A stretch of DNA of 64,000 bases from Amedibacterium intestinale. Lineage in GTDB: Bacteria > Bacillota_I > Bacilli_A > Erysipelotrichales > Erysipelotrichaceae. The stretch is taken from NCBI RefSeq assembly GCF_010537335.1, contig NZ_AP019711.1, positions 1,178,001 through 1,242,000 on the forward strand, read 5' to 3'. A model generated the notes under the pieces. That model ran no database searches. It was not told where the DNA came from and worked only from the letters and a program-made list of their open reading frames with translations. The translations under genes were made by a program, and so were the position numbers. This document shows, piece by piece, positions 52,395 through 60,781 of this stretch (positions within the stretch are counted from its first letter, which is position 1; each line of letters starts with the position of its first letter).

Positions 52395-54126
52395 CTTCAC
52401 TACCTCCATAAAACTGTTCCAATTCCTGCTGTTTTGTATACATTGATGCATACATACCATGCTGCATCATTAATTCTTCATGTGTGCCATTTTCTATACA
52501 GCTGCCATCTTTTAAAACATAAATACGATCGGCTGTTGCAATGGTACTTAAACGATGTGTAATCATAAGAATCGTTTTCGTTTTTGTCATTTCCTGAATG
52601 ACCTGTAAAATAGCTTCTTCACTTTCCAGATCAATATTACTTGTAGCCTCATCAAATATATACATATCCTTGTCTGCCAAAAGGGCTCTTGCGATTGCTA
52701 AACGCTGCTTTTGTCCTCCAGATAAATTATTTCCATTTTCCACAAGCATCGTATCCAATCCATCCTGCTCCATTAAGAAATCATACAGTTTTACTTTCTT
52801 TAATGCTTCCAAAAGCTGTTCCTCACATAAACCATCTTTTGCAGCCATCAAATTTTCACGTACACTTCCTTTAAACAAAGTTGACTTATGTGTTACATAC
52901 ATTACATGTTCATAAAAAGATGCATCATCAATTTCACTTCGTTCTATATCGCATACCATAAGATTTCCCTTATATCCGCTGGCAAGCCCTGTAAGCAGTT
53001 TCGCAATCGTACTTTTTCCAGAACCGCTTTCTCCAACAATTGCGACAAACTCTTTTTCTTTTACACCAAGACTTACCTCCTTGATGACCTGACGATCGCT
53101 ATCATAACCAAAGCTTACATTTTCCAAACATACAGAAATATGTTTATCCTGTAACTGCTTTGTTTTTGTATGTTTTACTTCCACATCCAAAAGCTTAAAT
53201 ATTTTCGCACTTGCGGCAATCCCATTCATTGCGATATGAAAGAAGGAACCAAGCATGCGAAGTGGAATAAAAAACTCACTGGATAACAGTACAATACATA
53301 ACAAGGAGAACAAGCTGACTCTTCCTGCCATATACCCCTGTATTGCCACAATACTTCCTATGGCCGCCCCGCCATACGCAACAATATCCATAACGCTGAC
53401 AGAGTTTAGCTGCATTGTTAAAACTTTCATCGTAATACGGCGAAAATGCTCGGCTTCTTTGTTCATTTCTTCATGTTTATATCCATCTGCCTGATATATT
53501 TTTAATGTTGTAAGTCCTTGTAAATTTTCTAGAAAACTATCCGATAAAGCTGCATAACTGCCCCAGTATTTCCCAAGCAGTTTTTTCGCAATTTTTTGTA
53601 TTGCGATAATGGATAAGGGAATTAATGGTACACATAGAAGAAGAACAAGAGAACTGTAAACATCCATCCAAACCAAAAGTACAAACAATGTAACTGGTGC
53701 CAGCATGCTGTAAAAAAACTGTGGCAAATAGCGTGAAAAATATGTTTCTAACTGATCGACACCTTCAACACTTAACTGCACAAGTTCACTTGTAGCTGCA
53801 TAATTTGTATAATCATTTTTCAATTCTAATAATTTTTCATATATTCGTGTTCGTAAATGCAGTTTCACATCACAAGATGCTTCATGAGAATACATGCTTG
53901 CTTTTCTTGTTACAAAAATGCGTAATATTATCAAAACACTAACAATCACGACAAATACAACAATATTTGTTACAGAAATTGTTTTCTTTAAACTTTCTAC
54001 TAAAACAGCAGATAAAGAAAAGACCAATCCCACATTGCAAAGCATGCCTATCCATTGCATAAAAACCTGTTTAAATACAAACTGTTTTGCCTGTGGCATT
54101 TCTTTTATCAAACGCTTATCAATCAT
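52378..54126 (-). CDS. CydDC-like ABC transporter, fused membrane and ATPase (first half)
   Basis: 582 residues: ABC exporter membrane domain (about 20-310) and ATPase domain with Walker A (GESGSGKST), signature LSGGQKQRLAIARALL and Walker B (MYIFDEATSNID). Best matched in outline by CydD and related peptide/thiol exporters. The short acidic C-terminal tail carries YGGSEDEERA. It starts the operon; ATG at 54126 (MIDKRLIKEM) follows GGAGGTTGTT; an upstream TTG is rejected. Together with the next gene it forms a heterodimeric exporter, and with the YgbA- and YbaN-type genes a likely redox/nitrosative-stress operon. Confidence 0.9.
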   Translation of the reverse strand: MIDKRLIKEMPQAKQFVFKQVFMQWIGMLCNVGLVFSLSAVLVESLKKTISVTNIVVFVVIVSVLIILRIFVTRKASMYSHEASCDVKLHLRTRIYEKLLELKNDYTNYAATSELVQLSVEGVDQLETYFSRYLPQFFYSMLAPVTLFVLLVWMDVYSSLVLLLCVPLIPLSIIAIQKIAKKLLGKYWGSYAALSDSFLENLQGLTTLKIYQADGYKHEEMNKEAEHFRRITMKVLTMQLNSVSVMDIVAYGGAAIGSIVAIQGYMAGRVSLFSLLCIVLLSSEFFIPLRMLGSFFHIAMNGIAASAKIFKLLDVEVKHTKTKQLQDKHISVCLENVSFGYDSDRQVIKEVSLGVKEKEFVAIVGESGSGKSTIAKLLTGLASGYKGNLMVCDIERSEIDDASFYEHVMYVTHKSTLFKGSVRENLMAAKDGLCEEQLLEALKKVKLYDFLMEQDGLDTMLVENGNNLSGGQKQRLAIARALLADKDMYIFDEATSNIDLESEEAILQVIQEMTKTKTILMITHRLSTIATADRIYVLKDGSCIENGTHEELMMQHGMYASMYTKQQELEQFYGGSEDEERA

Positions 54127-54168
54127 AACAACCTCCAAAAAAGTTATATCAATCTAATTTATGTGATA

Positions 54169-54197
54169 AGTTTACCAAACCTAACTTTGTGTGTCAA
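54169..54197 (-). promoter_or_regulatory. sigma-A promoter of ABC/YgbA/YbaN operon
   Basis: On the minus strand TTGACA (54197-54192), a 17-bp spacer, TAAACT (54174-54169), 43 bp before the start codon. AAGTT/AACTT arms flank the spacer and -10 and could form a weak operator; no NsrR or FNR site is recognised. Confidence 0.65.
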
Positions 54198-54611
54198 CTC
54201 TTCTCTTAAAAATATTTTCTTATTTTTACTTATCATCACATATAGATAGTTTCATTTTTCTATTGTAATTGCATAAACCAAATATATATCATTTAATAAA
54301 TATAAAATGCACGCATATTATTCCAAAGATACTTCCATTACCATACATTTTTATTCATTTTCTTTACCTGGAGTTTTAAAAAAATATTTACTGAATAAAA
54401 AATTAGACTTTTATGAATCACAATACCCTTTAAGATATTTCAATATAATCTTCATTCTTTATCCAGCATCCTTTCTTTAAAGGTCTGTAGTAAATCAGCT
54501 TTTTCTGCATGCAAACTTAACTTAATTTCTAACTATAAAAAAACGGTATCTACCCCTAAGCAATGGCTTTTCTTCCCTCTAGTAGATAATCGTATCGTAC
54601 TTTATATATAA
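54198..54611. other. AT-rich intergenic stretch without genes
   Basis: About 414 bases between the ABC operon promoter and the tRNA terminator. I see no ORF with a ribosome site, no RNA fold and no repeat on either strand. Confidence 0.5.
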
Positions 54612-54642
54612 GAAAAAAACTTCTAAGTTTCCCTAGAAGTTT
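54612..54642 (-). terminator. terminator of tRNA operon
   Basis: On the minus strand AAACTTCTA-GGGAAACT-TAGAAGTTT followed by a T-run, 14 bp after the tRNA-Tyr CCA end. Confidence 0.88.
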
Positions 54643-54655
54643 GAATCAACATAAA

Positions 54656-54739
54656 TGGTGGAGAGGGACGGATTCGAACCGCCGAACCAAAAGGAACTGA
54701 GTTACAGTCAGCCGCGTTTAGCCACTTCGCTACCTCTCC
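54656..54739 (-). tRNA. tRNA-Tyr (GTA)
   Basis: 84 nt with encoded CCA. Acceptor GGAGAGG/CCTCTCC, anticodon loop CTGTAAC (GTA) and a long variable arm as expected of bacterial tRNA-Tyr; T-loop GTTCGAATC. Last of six tRNAs in transcription order. Confidence 0.97.
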
Positions 54740-54746
54740 GTTAAAA

Positions 54747-54822
<76 letters not shown>

Positions 54823-54828
54823 ATTTCA

Positions 54829-54904
54829 TGGTGGAGGTTAACGGGCTCGAACCGCTGACCCTCTGCTTGTAAGGCAGATGCTCTCCCAACTGAGCTAAAC
54901 CTCC
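54829..54904 (-). tRNA. tRNA-Val (TAC)
   Basis: 76 nt with encoded CCA. Acceptor GGAGGTT/AACCTCC, anticodon loop CTTACAA (TAC), T-loop GTTCGAGCC. Confidence 0.97.
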
Positions 54905-54921
54905 AGTTTTTTTATTTAAAA

Positions 54922-54995
54922 TGGAGCGGGTGATGAGAATCGAACTCACGTAGTCAGCTTGGAAGGCTGAAGTTCTACCATTGAACTACACCCGC
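54922..54995 (-). tRNA. tRNA-Gly (TCC)
   Basis: 74 nt with encoded CCA. Acceptor GCGGGTG/CACCCGC, anticodon loop CTTCCAA (TCC), T-loop GTTCGATTC; short D-loop typical of tRNA-Gly. Confidence 0.97.
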
Positions 54996-55005
54996 ATTTT
55001 TTAAA

Positions 55006-55081
55006 TGGTGACCCGTGGGCGATTCGAACGCCCGACCCTCTGATTAAAAGTCAGATGCTCTACCAACTGAGCTAACGGGTC
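55006..55081 (-). tRNA. tRNA-Lys (TTT)
   Basis: 76 nt with encoded CCA. Acceptor GACCCGT/ACGGGTC, anticodon loop CTTTTAA (TTT), T-loop GTTCGAATC. Confidence 0.97.
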
Positions 55082-55086
55082 AACAC

Positions 55087-55162
55087 TGGCTGGGGCAACT
55101 GGGATCGAACCAGTGAAATGCCAGAGTCAAAGTCTGGTGCCTTACCGCTTGGCTATGCCCCA
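55087..55162 (-). tRNA. tRNA-Gln (TTG)
   Basis: 76 nt with encoded CCA. Acceptor TGGGGCA/TGCCCCA, anticodon loop CTTTGAC (TTG), T-loop GTTCGATCC. First tRNA after the promoter. Confidence 0.97.
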
Positions 55163-55176
55163 ATACAGATTGCATA

Positions 55177-55203
55177 GTCAACTAACAACTTTTTGTTGTT
55201 GAC
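55177..55203 (-). promoter_or_regulatory. hairpin at the 5' end of the tRNA transcript
   Basis: On the minus strand GTCAACAAC-AAAAA-GTTGTTAGTTGAC (9 bp with a one-base bulge). It begins at the predicted transcription start and lies 14 bases before tRNA-Gln. It may protect or mark the 5' leader for processing. No T-run follows, so it is not a terminator. Confidence 0.45.
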
Positions 55204-55210
55204 CTTGCTA

Positions 55211-55239
55211 ATTTTAACTTAAAAAACTCTTATTGTAAA
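55211..55239 (-). promoter_or_regulatory. sigma-A promoter of tRNA operon
   Basis: On the minus strand TTTACA (55239-55234), a 17-bp spacer, TAAAAT (55216-55211). Confidence 0.6.
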
Positions 55240-55403
55240 GAACTTTTTTACAAAATATTAAATTTCTTTATTTTTGATGCAATTTAATCATAACTTTTCT
55301 TCATATTTTCTAAAATCACTTATAATAATTGTTTAATTTTTTTAAATGCCTGTTAAAATAATTTATAGTATATAAAGTTTATGTTATATAAAAGGAGAGA
55401 ATC

Positions 55404-56519
55404 ATGAAACTATTTCAACAGAAAACAGAAATTATGCAATTTGACAATGTCGATACATTTTTAAAAGAATTCACATTTGAAAGCAGTGATTATATTCTTG
55501 CCAGCCGCAGCATTTATAATGCTTATTTTAAAGAACATAATTTACCTTGTAAAATTGCTTTTCATAGCGATTATGGAAAAGGGGAACCAACGGATACAAT
55601 GTTAGATGCGATGCTAAAGGATGTTAGAAAAGCCAATCCAGCCAGAATTATCGCAATTGGTGGAGGCAGTGTCATGGATTGTGCAAAATTATTTGTCTTT
55701 GCTGGTGAAGATTGTGCAGAAGATATGTTTTTACAAAAATGTGAATATAATAAGAAAAGGCAACTTATCGCAATCCCTACAACTTGCGGTTCCGGTTCAG
55801 AAGTCAGCCGAATTTCAATATGTGAACTAACTTCTCTGCACACAAAATTAGGTCTTGCTATTGATGAACTATATCCAGATCAGGCAATATTAATACCGCA
55901 GCTTCTTTCTAAATTACCATTCTTTTACTTTGTAACAAGTGCTATCGATGCTTTAATTCATGCCAGTGAATCCTTTTTATCCCCCAAATCAAATCCTTAT
56001 ACAGAACTATTCAGCAAGGAAGCTATACATCTTTTAATCCACGGTTTCCAAAACATTCAACAGTACGGAGAAAATGAACGTTTAAATCATTTAGAAACTT
56101 TCTTAAGAGCCAGTAATTATGCAGGTATTGCATTTGGCAACACTGGTACTGGATCCGTTCACGCTTTAAGTTATCCACTTTCTGGTGTATATCATGTAAC
56201 TCATGGAGAAGCAAACTATCAATTTTTTCTTGCTATTTTAAAATTATATGAAAAAGCTGATCCAAACTGTCAAATAAAACAGCTTAAAAACCTTTTATCC
56301 AACTGCTTGAAATGTAAAGAAGAGGAAGTATTTAACTCTTTAGAAAATCTTTTATCCTCTTTGCTTCCAAGAAAGCCATTAAAAGAATATGGAATGAAAG
56401 AAGATGACATCAAGAAATTTAGTGAAAGTGTTATACAATCACAGCAGCGTCTTCTTACAAATAGTCCAATTGTTATGACGAAAGAATTCATTCAAGACAT
56501 TTATCAGCAATTATTCTAA
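55404..56519 (+). CDS. iron-containing alcohol dehydrogenase (4-hydroxybutyrate dehydrogenase-like)
   Basis: 371 residues of the type III (iron) alcohol dehydrogenase family, using NAD(P)H to interconvert an alcohol or hydroxy acid and its aldehyde. The cofactor motif IIAIGGGSVMDCAK is at about 83-96 and IPTTCGSGSEVS near 128. Metal-binding residues are in DALIHASES and HALSYPLSGVYHVTHGEANY, the pattern HALSYPL...HGEANY being typical of 4-hydroxybutyrate dehydrogenases. The true substrate is uncertain. AAGGAGAGAATC precedes the ATG. Monocistronic; the terminator arm downstream has been duplicated. Confidence 0.9.
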   Translation: MKLFQQKTEIMQFDNVDTFLKEFTFESSDYILASRSIYNAYFKEHNLPCKIAFHSDYGKGEPTDTMLDAMLKDVRKANPARIIAIGGGSVMDCAKLFVFAGEDCAEDMFLQKCEYNKKRQLIAIPTTCGSGSEVSRISICELTSLHTKLGLAIDELYPDQAILIPQLLSKLPFFYFVTSAIDALIHASESFLSPKSNPYTELFSKEAIHLLIHGFQNIQQYGENERLNHLETFLRASNYAGIAFGNTGTGSVHALSYPLSGVYHVTHGEANYQFFLAILKLYEKADPNCQIKQLKNLLSNCLKCKEEEVFNSLENLLSSLLPRKPLKEYGMKEDDIKKFSESVIQSQQRLLTNSPIVMTKEFIQDIYQQLF

Positions 56520-56578
56520 TTTTATATCCAGTATTTAAAATGTAATTCTTATGCTTTCTTAAAAATAAATAGTATTTA

Positions 56579-56630
56579 AATAATGAGTAGTTTCCTATTG
56601 CTATAATAATGAGTAGTTTCCTATTGCTAT
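56579..56630. repeat. perfect 26-bp tandem duplication
   Basis: Two exact adjacent copies (56579-56604, 56605-56630) of a unit containing AATGAGTAG and TTTCCTATTGCTAT. The AATGAGTA in each copy can pair with TACTCATT at 56639-56646, which is followed by TTCTTTTT. The duplication therefore doubles the 5' arm of the dehydrogenase terminator. Confidence 0.9.
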
Positions 56631-56655
56631 TTTGAAAATACTCATTTTCTTTTTA
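56608..56655 (+). terminator. terminator of iron alcohol dehydrogenase gene
   Basis: AATGAGTA (56608-56615, or its upstream copy at 56582-56589) pairs with TACTCATT (56639-56646), followed by a T-rich tract. The long loop makes it a moderate candidate. Confidence 0.5.
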
Positions 56656-56666
56656 CAAATATTAAA

Positions 56667-56709
56667 AACCGCCAACAAAATCAATTAAAGAACAATTTTG
56701 TCAACGGTT
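56667..56709 (-). terminator. terminator of smsC-smsB operon
   Basis: On the minus strand AACCGTTGACAAAAT...ATTTTGTTGGCGGTT, about 15 bp with small mismatches, followed by TTTTTAAT. It lies 20 bp after the SmsB stop. It shares CCGTTGACAAA with the hairpin at 17481. Confidence 0.7.
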
Positions 56710-56728
56710 AAAATCAAATATGTAATTG

Positions 56729-57649
56729 TTATTTTAAGAATCCTTCTACAATCACTTTTTCAGCTTCTTCATCACTTAAACCGAACGTTTGAAGTTTAAT
56801 TAACTGATCATTATTAATTTTTCCAATAGCTGCCTCATGTACAATCTGTGCATCAACATGATTTGCCGCAATTTCAGGAATCGAACTAATTTTCGCTTCA
56901 TCCATAATAATAGAATCACACTGTATATGCGCTCTGGATTTATTATTTCCTACTGCAATTGGATGAAATACCTGAACAGATGTATCTTTTCCAACAGAAC
57001 GTGATATAATCTGAACGACACTGTCTTCTCCATTCAAATTTACAGTAACATCACTATATGCTTTCTGTTTACCATGGGTCATCAGTTTTTCATTAATTAC
57101 CAGTTTTGCTTTTGGCCCAAGATTCGCTTCTGTTTTACGCATGGTAGAGTCAACCCCTTTAATTTGACTCATATCCATTTTTGCATAAGAGCCTTCTTCC
57201 ATGTGAATAACAGTAGTAGGATTTAAGATTCTTTCTCCACTGCCATTTCCTTCTCCTACATGTTTTTCAGAATAAACGATTTTTGCATTTTTCCCAATAT
57301 GGAAAGTATGGATTCCATCATGTTGAGATGTATCACATCCATCGTTATGAATTCCACATCCAGCAATAATTTCCACATCACAGTTTTCCCCAATATAAAA
57401 ATCATTGTATACAACATCTTTTATTCCACTTTCTGTTAAAATAACCGGAATATGGATACTTTCTCCTACTGTATTAGCATCAATCCTAATATCAATTCCA
57501 GGTTTATCTGTTTTCGCAGAAATTTTTACATGTTCTGTAGAATGACGTTCAACACCTTCTCCGTTTTTTCTAAGATTAAATGCACTTCCAGGCATAAACC
57601 CACGAATATCCGCAATCGTTTCTAAAAGATCTTTTTCCATGTTTTCCAT
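56729..57649 (-). CDS. smsB: SufB/SufD-like scaffold subunit of minimal Sms iron-sulfur system
   Basis: 306-residue protein of the SufBD fold, a right-handed beta-helix made of short strands (VEIIAGCGIHNDGCDTSQHDGIHTFHIGKNAKIVYSEKHVGEG) and an all-helix C-terminus ending IHEAAIGKINNDQLIKLQTFGLSDEEAEKVIVEGF, typical of SufB/SufD (AAxGxLxxxxLFYLxSRGxxxxEA in larger members). At 306 residues it is shorter than SufB (about 470) and SufD (about 430), matching the SmsB type found with SmsC alone in anaerobes. A two-gene SmsCB pair is the proposed minimal ancestor of Suf. Start at 57649 follows AGGTGTTGAT. It probably assembles Fe-S clusters on an SmsB2C2 complex. Confidence 0.88.
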   Translation of the reverse strand: MENMEKDLLETIADIRGFMPGSAFNLRKNGEGVERHSTEHVKISAKTDKPGIDIRIDANTVGESIHIPVILTESGIKDVVYNDFYIGENCDVEIIAGCGIHNDGCDTSQHDGIHTFHIGKNAKIVYSEKHVGEGNGSGERILNPTTVIHMEEGSYAKMDMSQIKGVDSTMRKTEANLGPKAKLVINEKLMTHGKQKAYSDVTVNLNGEDSVVQIISRSVGKDTSVQVFHPIAVGNNKSRAHIQCDSIIMDEAKISSIPEIAANHVDAQIVHEAAIGKINNDQLIKLQTFGLSDEEAEKVIVEGFLK

Positions 57650-57657
57650 ATCAACAC

Positions 57658-58362
57658 CTACTTTTTAAAGCTGCATGGCTCAAATTCATTCATCAAAGAC
57701 GGAAGTACATCTTCTTTTCTTCCTTTTGTTTTTACCATACCATTTTCAATAATTACAATTTCATCTGCCAGCTGCATGATTCTTTCCTGATGGGAAATCA
57801 GGATAATAGATTGTCGAGAAGTTTCCTGCAATTGCTGGAAAGTTTCTACCAATTTCGCAAAGCTCCATAAATCAATTCCTGCTTCTGGTTCATCGAATAT
57901 TGACAGCTTTAAATCTCTGGCAAGAATCGATGCAATTTCAATACGTTTTACCTCTCCTCCAGATAATGAACCATCCACATCTCTGTCCAAATAATCTTTT
58001 GAACACAAACCAACATCGCTTAAATAGCTGCAGCAGCGATCTTCATTCAATTCCTTACCATGTGCTAAACTCAACAATTTTCTAACACTCATTCCTTTAA
58101 AGCGAGGGGGCTGTTGAAAAGCATAGCCTATTTTTCTTTCCGCACGCTGTGCAATACTCATATTTGTAATATCTTCCCCATCAAAAAGAATACTTCCTCC
58201 TGTTGGTTTTTCTATTCCCATAATAATTTTTGCCAACGTGGATTTTCCACCGCCATTAGGTCCTGTAATCACTGTGAACTGATTATCATCAATTGTTAAA
58301 TTGATATTTCGCAATATATGTTTTCCTTCTACTTCAAAGGATACGTTTCTTAATTCCAGCAT
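57658..58362 (-). CDS. smsC: SufC-like ATPase of minimal Sms iron-sulfur system
   Basis: 234-residue ABC-type ATPase without membrane domain. Walker A GPNGGGKST at about 34-42, Q-loop YAFQQPPRFKGMSV, signature LSGGEVKRIEIA, Walker B SIFDEPEAGIDLWS and switch His in LISHQERI. This is the SufC arrangement, with the characteristic Q-loop and the adenine side LFDGEDITNMS. It drives conformational change in the SufB-like scaffold during Fe-S assembly. It lies 8 bp upstream of smsB; no sufS, sufU or sufE gene is present in the window. AAAAGGAGCGAAATAT precedes the ATG. Confidence 0.92.
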   Translation of the reverse strand: MLELRNVSFEVEGKHILRNINLTIDDNQFTVITGPNGGGKSTLAKIIMGIEKPTGGSILFDGEDITNMSIAQRAERKIGYAFQQPPRFKGMSVRKLLSLAHGKELNEDRCCSYLSDVGLCSKDYLDRDVDGSLSGGEVKRIEIASILARDLKLSIFDEPEAGIDLWSFAKLVETFQQLQETSRQSIILISHQERIMQLADEIVIIENGMVKTKGRKEDVLPSLMNEFEPCSFKK

Positions 58363-58449
58363 ATATTTCGCTCCTTTTTTCCAACGTACTTTATTTTAGC
58401 ATATTTTCCCCTAATTACACGAATATATCCAAAGTTTCTTCATTTTTTT

Positions 58450-58482
58450 AAAAAAGCATAGTCTTACAAATGTAAACTATGC
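58450..58482 (-). terminator. terminator of UPF0210/ACT operon
   Basis: On the minus strand GCATAG-TTTACATTTGTAAGA-CTATGC with an inner TTACA/TGTAA pairing, followed by TTTTTT, 10 bp after the stop at 58492. Confidence 0.8.
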
Positions 58483-58491
58483 CAGTTATGA

Positions 58492-59850
58492 TTAATTTTT
58501 CAAGCTTTGAAGCGGTGCTGGAATTCTACCTTTTCTATGAATCAAAATAGAATTATCTGTCTGATTGATGTTCATGATCGGACCACTTCCAAGCAATCCT
58601 CCAAATTCCAATACATCGCCTGCTTTCTTGCCAATTGCTGGAATCACACGAACAGCCGTTGTTTTCGAATTTACCATACCAATAGCAGCCTCATCCGCAA
58701 TGATTCCACTAATGACTTCTGCACTTGTTTCTCCTGGTACAACTACCATATCCAAACCTACAGAACATACTGCTGTCATAGCCTCCAGTTTTTCCAATGT
58801 TAACGTGTTTGCTTCAACTGCTTTGATCATTCCTGCATCCTCACTAACCGGAATAAAAGCTCCACTTAATCCACCAACACTGCTGCTGGCCATGACGCCA
58901 CCTTTTTTCACCGCATCATTCAACATTGCCAGACATGCTGTTGTTCCATATGCGCCACAAGAAGAAAGCCCCATTTCTTCTAAGATATAAGCTACTGAAT
59001 CTCCTACTTCTGGTGTTGGTGCTAAAGATAAATCTACAATTCCAAAAGGTACACCTAAACGTTCACTGGCAATTGCCCCTACCATTTGTCCCATTCTTGT
59101 AATTTTAAAAGCTGTTCTTTTAATAATATCCGCCAATTCATTCATTGGTGCATCTTTTGACACTTTGGATAAAGCAGAGCGAACAACCCCTGGCCCACTA
59201 ACACCGACATTGATAACACAATCAGGTTCTCCTACACCATGAAAAGCTCCAGCCATAAAAGGATTATCCTCTGGTGCATTACAGAAAACAACAAGTTTAG
59301 CAGCTCCTAAACAATTTTTATCTTTTGTAAGTTCTGCACTCTTTTTTACAACTCGCCCCATCAGCTCTACTGCATCCATATGAATTCCTGCTTTGGTTGA
59401 ACCAACATTAACAGAAGCACAAACATGCTCTGTCATGGCAAGTGCTTCTGGAATAGATTCCATCAATTCTTTATCTCCGGCTGCATATCCTTTCTGGACA
59501 AGTGCAGAATATCCTCCAATAAAATTCACGCCAACGGTCTTTGCACATTTTTCCAGTGTTAACGCATACTTTAAAGGATCTCCTCCACTTGCTGCCAAAA
59601 GCATTGAAATAGGTGTAACTGAAATACGCTTATTGATGATAGGAATTCCATATTCTCTAGAAATATCCTCTCCTGTTTTCACTAAATCTTTCGCAAGTCT
59701 AGTAATTTTGTTATATATTTTTTCACAAGATCGATCAATATCGCTGTCACAGCAATCCAGCAAAGAAATCCCCATCGTAATCGTTCGAACATCCAAACAT
59801 TCTTCATCGATCATTTTAATTGTTTCTAATATATCATTGACATTCAACAT
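58492..59850 (-). CDS. UPF0210 (DUF711) family protein, pyruvate-formate-lyase-like fold
   Basis: 452 residues matching UPF0210 in length and motifs ([12 protein letters not shown] start, [47 protein letters not shown], and the C-terminal [23 protein letters not shown]). The family has a PFL-like barrel but lacks the glycyl radical loop; function is not established. It almost always occurs directly behind a small ACT-domain gene, as here, 13 bp apart. Amino-acid-linked regulation is inferred from that pairing. The length and motifs leave no doubt about family membership. Confidence 0.92.
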   Translation of the reverse strand: MLNVNDILETIKMIDEECLDVRTITMGISLLDCCDSDIDRSCEKIYNKITRLAKDLVKTGEDISREYGIPIINKRISVTPISMLLAASGGDPLKYALTLEKCAKTVGVNFIGGYSALVQKGYAAGDKELMESIPEALAMTEHVCASVNVGSTKAGIHMDAVELMGRVVKKSAELTKDKNCLGAAKLVVFCNAPEDNPFMAGAFHGVGEPDCVINVGVSGPGVVRSALSKVSKDAPMNELADIIKRTAFKITRMGQMVGAIASERLGVPFGIVDLSLAPTPEVGDSVAYILEEMGLSSCGAYGTTACLAMLNDAVKKGGVMASSSVGGLSGAFIPVSEDAGMIKAVEANTLTLEKLEAMTAVCSVGLDMVVVPGETSAEVISGIIADEAAIGMVNSKTTAVRVIPAIGKKAGDVLEFGGLLGSGPIMNINQTDNSILIHRKGRIPAPLQSLKN

Positions 59851-59862
59851 ACAAACTGCCTC

Positions 59863-60132
59863 CTAAATTTTATGCATGGAATTAAAAATATCCTCATGCA
59901 TAACATGAATAGACAATCCATTTTCTTTCCCTTTTTCTTCCATATATTCTGCAAATTCTGCCAAAGAAACATTTCCTTTACTGATATCCACAAGCATGAT
60001 CATCGCAAACATATCCTGCAGCAATGTTTGTGAAACTTCCAAAACATTCATATTTGCCTTTTCACATTCTCCACTTACTTTCGCCAAGATACCTACCATA
60101 TCTTTCCCAATAACACTAATCACAGCTTTCAT
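59863..60132 (-). CDS. ACT domain protein, UPF0237 family
   Basis: 89 residues forming a single ACT domain (KAVISVIGKDMVGILAKVSGECEKANMNVLEVSQTLLQ...FAMIMLVDIS), the small regulatory fold that binds amino acids. The start ATG at 60132 (MKAVIS) is eight bases after GGAGG; the ATG at 60138 lies only two bases after it and is rejected. It precedes the UPF0210 gene, its usual partner. Acts presumably as a ligand sensor or subunit of that protein. Confidence 0.92.
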   Translation of the reverse strand: MKAVISVIGKDMVGILAKVSGECEKANMNVLEVSQTLLQDMFAMIMLVDISKGNVSLAEFAEYMEEKGKENGLSIHVMHEDIFNSMHKI

Positions 60133-60213
60133 ACACATATCCTCCTGTCATTGTTATAAGAATTATACTACAAACCAAACACCATAACTATATATTCTCA
60201 AAATTTGCATAAT

Positions 60214-60237
60214 TAAAAAGGGAAAACTCCCCCCTTT
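60214..60237 (-). terminator. terminator of 169-residue hypothetical gene
   Basis: On the minus strand AAAGGG-GGGAGTTTT-CCCTTT followed by TTAAT; weak T-run. The stem overlaps the stop codon region at 60236. Confidence 0.5.
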
Positions 60238-60745
60238 ATTTGATGATATCTGTTGATAGTGCCAGTGGCTGCATCTCAAATGGTTCATAGGCCATTTGTA
60301 ATCCTTCCAGATTGCATAAAAATTCTTCTTCCTGATACAAAACGTCTTTTTGTATGCGAAGCTTTTCCGCAATGACATCAGAAGTTTTACGCGATAAATG
60401 AAATTTCTTTCTCCCCATAACCCGATTTTCTTTATCCAAAAAATATAAACTGCATGCATACCCATTGTTATCCGGCAAAAACAATTCTTCTCCATATGTA
60501 TTATCATGAACATTAAAAATAAAATCACTTGTATCCAATGCATCTTCAATCGTTAACAGAAAAACAGCAATATCATATTTGTATACAAACTGTATTTCCA
60601 ATGGTTTCTGTTTTAAACATTGAAGTTCATAGGGCATCCATGTTTCATCTTTAATAACAAATACAAATTCCTGATCAATAAAATCCATCAAGGTTCCTTC
60701 TTCTATAATTTCTACTGGAAACTTTTCCTTTATTTCTACATTCAT
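60236..60745 (-). CDS. 169-residue hypothetical protein
   Basis: Soluble acidic protein with no signal or membrane helix (EIIEEGTLMDFIDQEFVFVIKDETWMPYELQCLKQ). It alternates strands and loops, ends in LPDNNGYACSLYFLDKENRVMGRKKFHLSRKTSDVIAEKL and a short helix. I do not recognise a family; small DUF4299-like proteins of Firmicutes have a similar size but this is only a guess. GAGGTGTAATTT precedes the ATG. It lies 36 bp downstream of the second kinase gene, so it may be the last gene of the two-component operon. Confidence 0.7.
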   Translation of the reverse strand: MNVEIKEKFPVEIIEEGTLMDFIDQEFVFVIKDETWMPYELQCLKQKPLEIQFVYKYDIAVFLLTIEDALDTSDFIFNVHDNTYGEELFLPDNNGYACSLYFLDKENRVMGRKKFHLSRKTSDVIAEKLRIQKDVLYQEEEFLCNLEGLQMAYEPFEMQPLALSTDIIK

Positions 60746-60781
60746 AAATTACACCTCTTTATTACAAGTATATCATAAATT

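Noticed and set aside
50742-54126. cydABCD oxidase operon
   Set aside because: Only the two ABC halves are present; no cytochrome bd subunits in the window, so gene names cydC/cydD were not assigned.
60163-60549. 128-codon minus-strand frame overlapping the 169-residue hypothetical gene
   Set aside because: The frame at 60236-60745 has a good ribosome site and better composition; this one is out of frame with no start signal.
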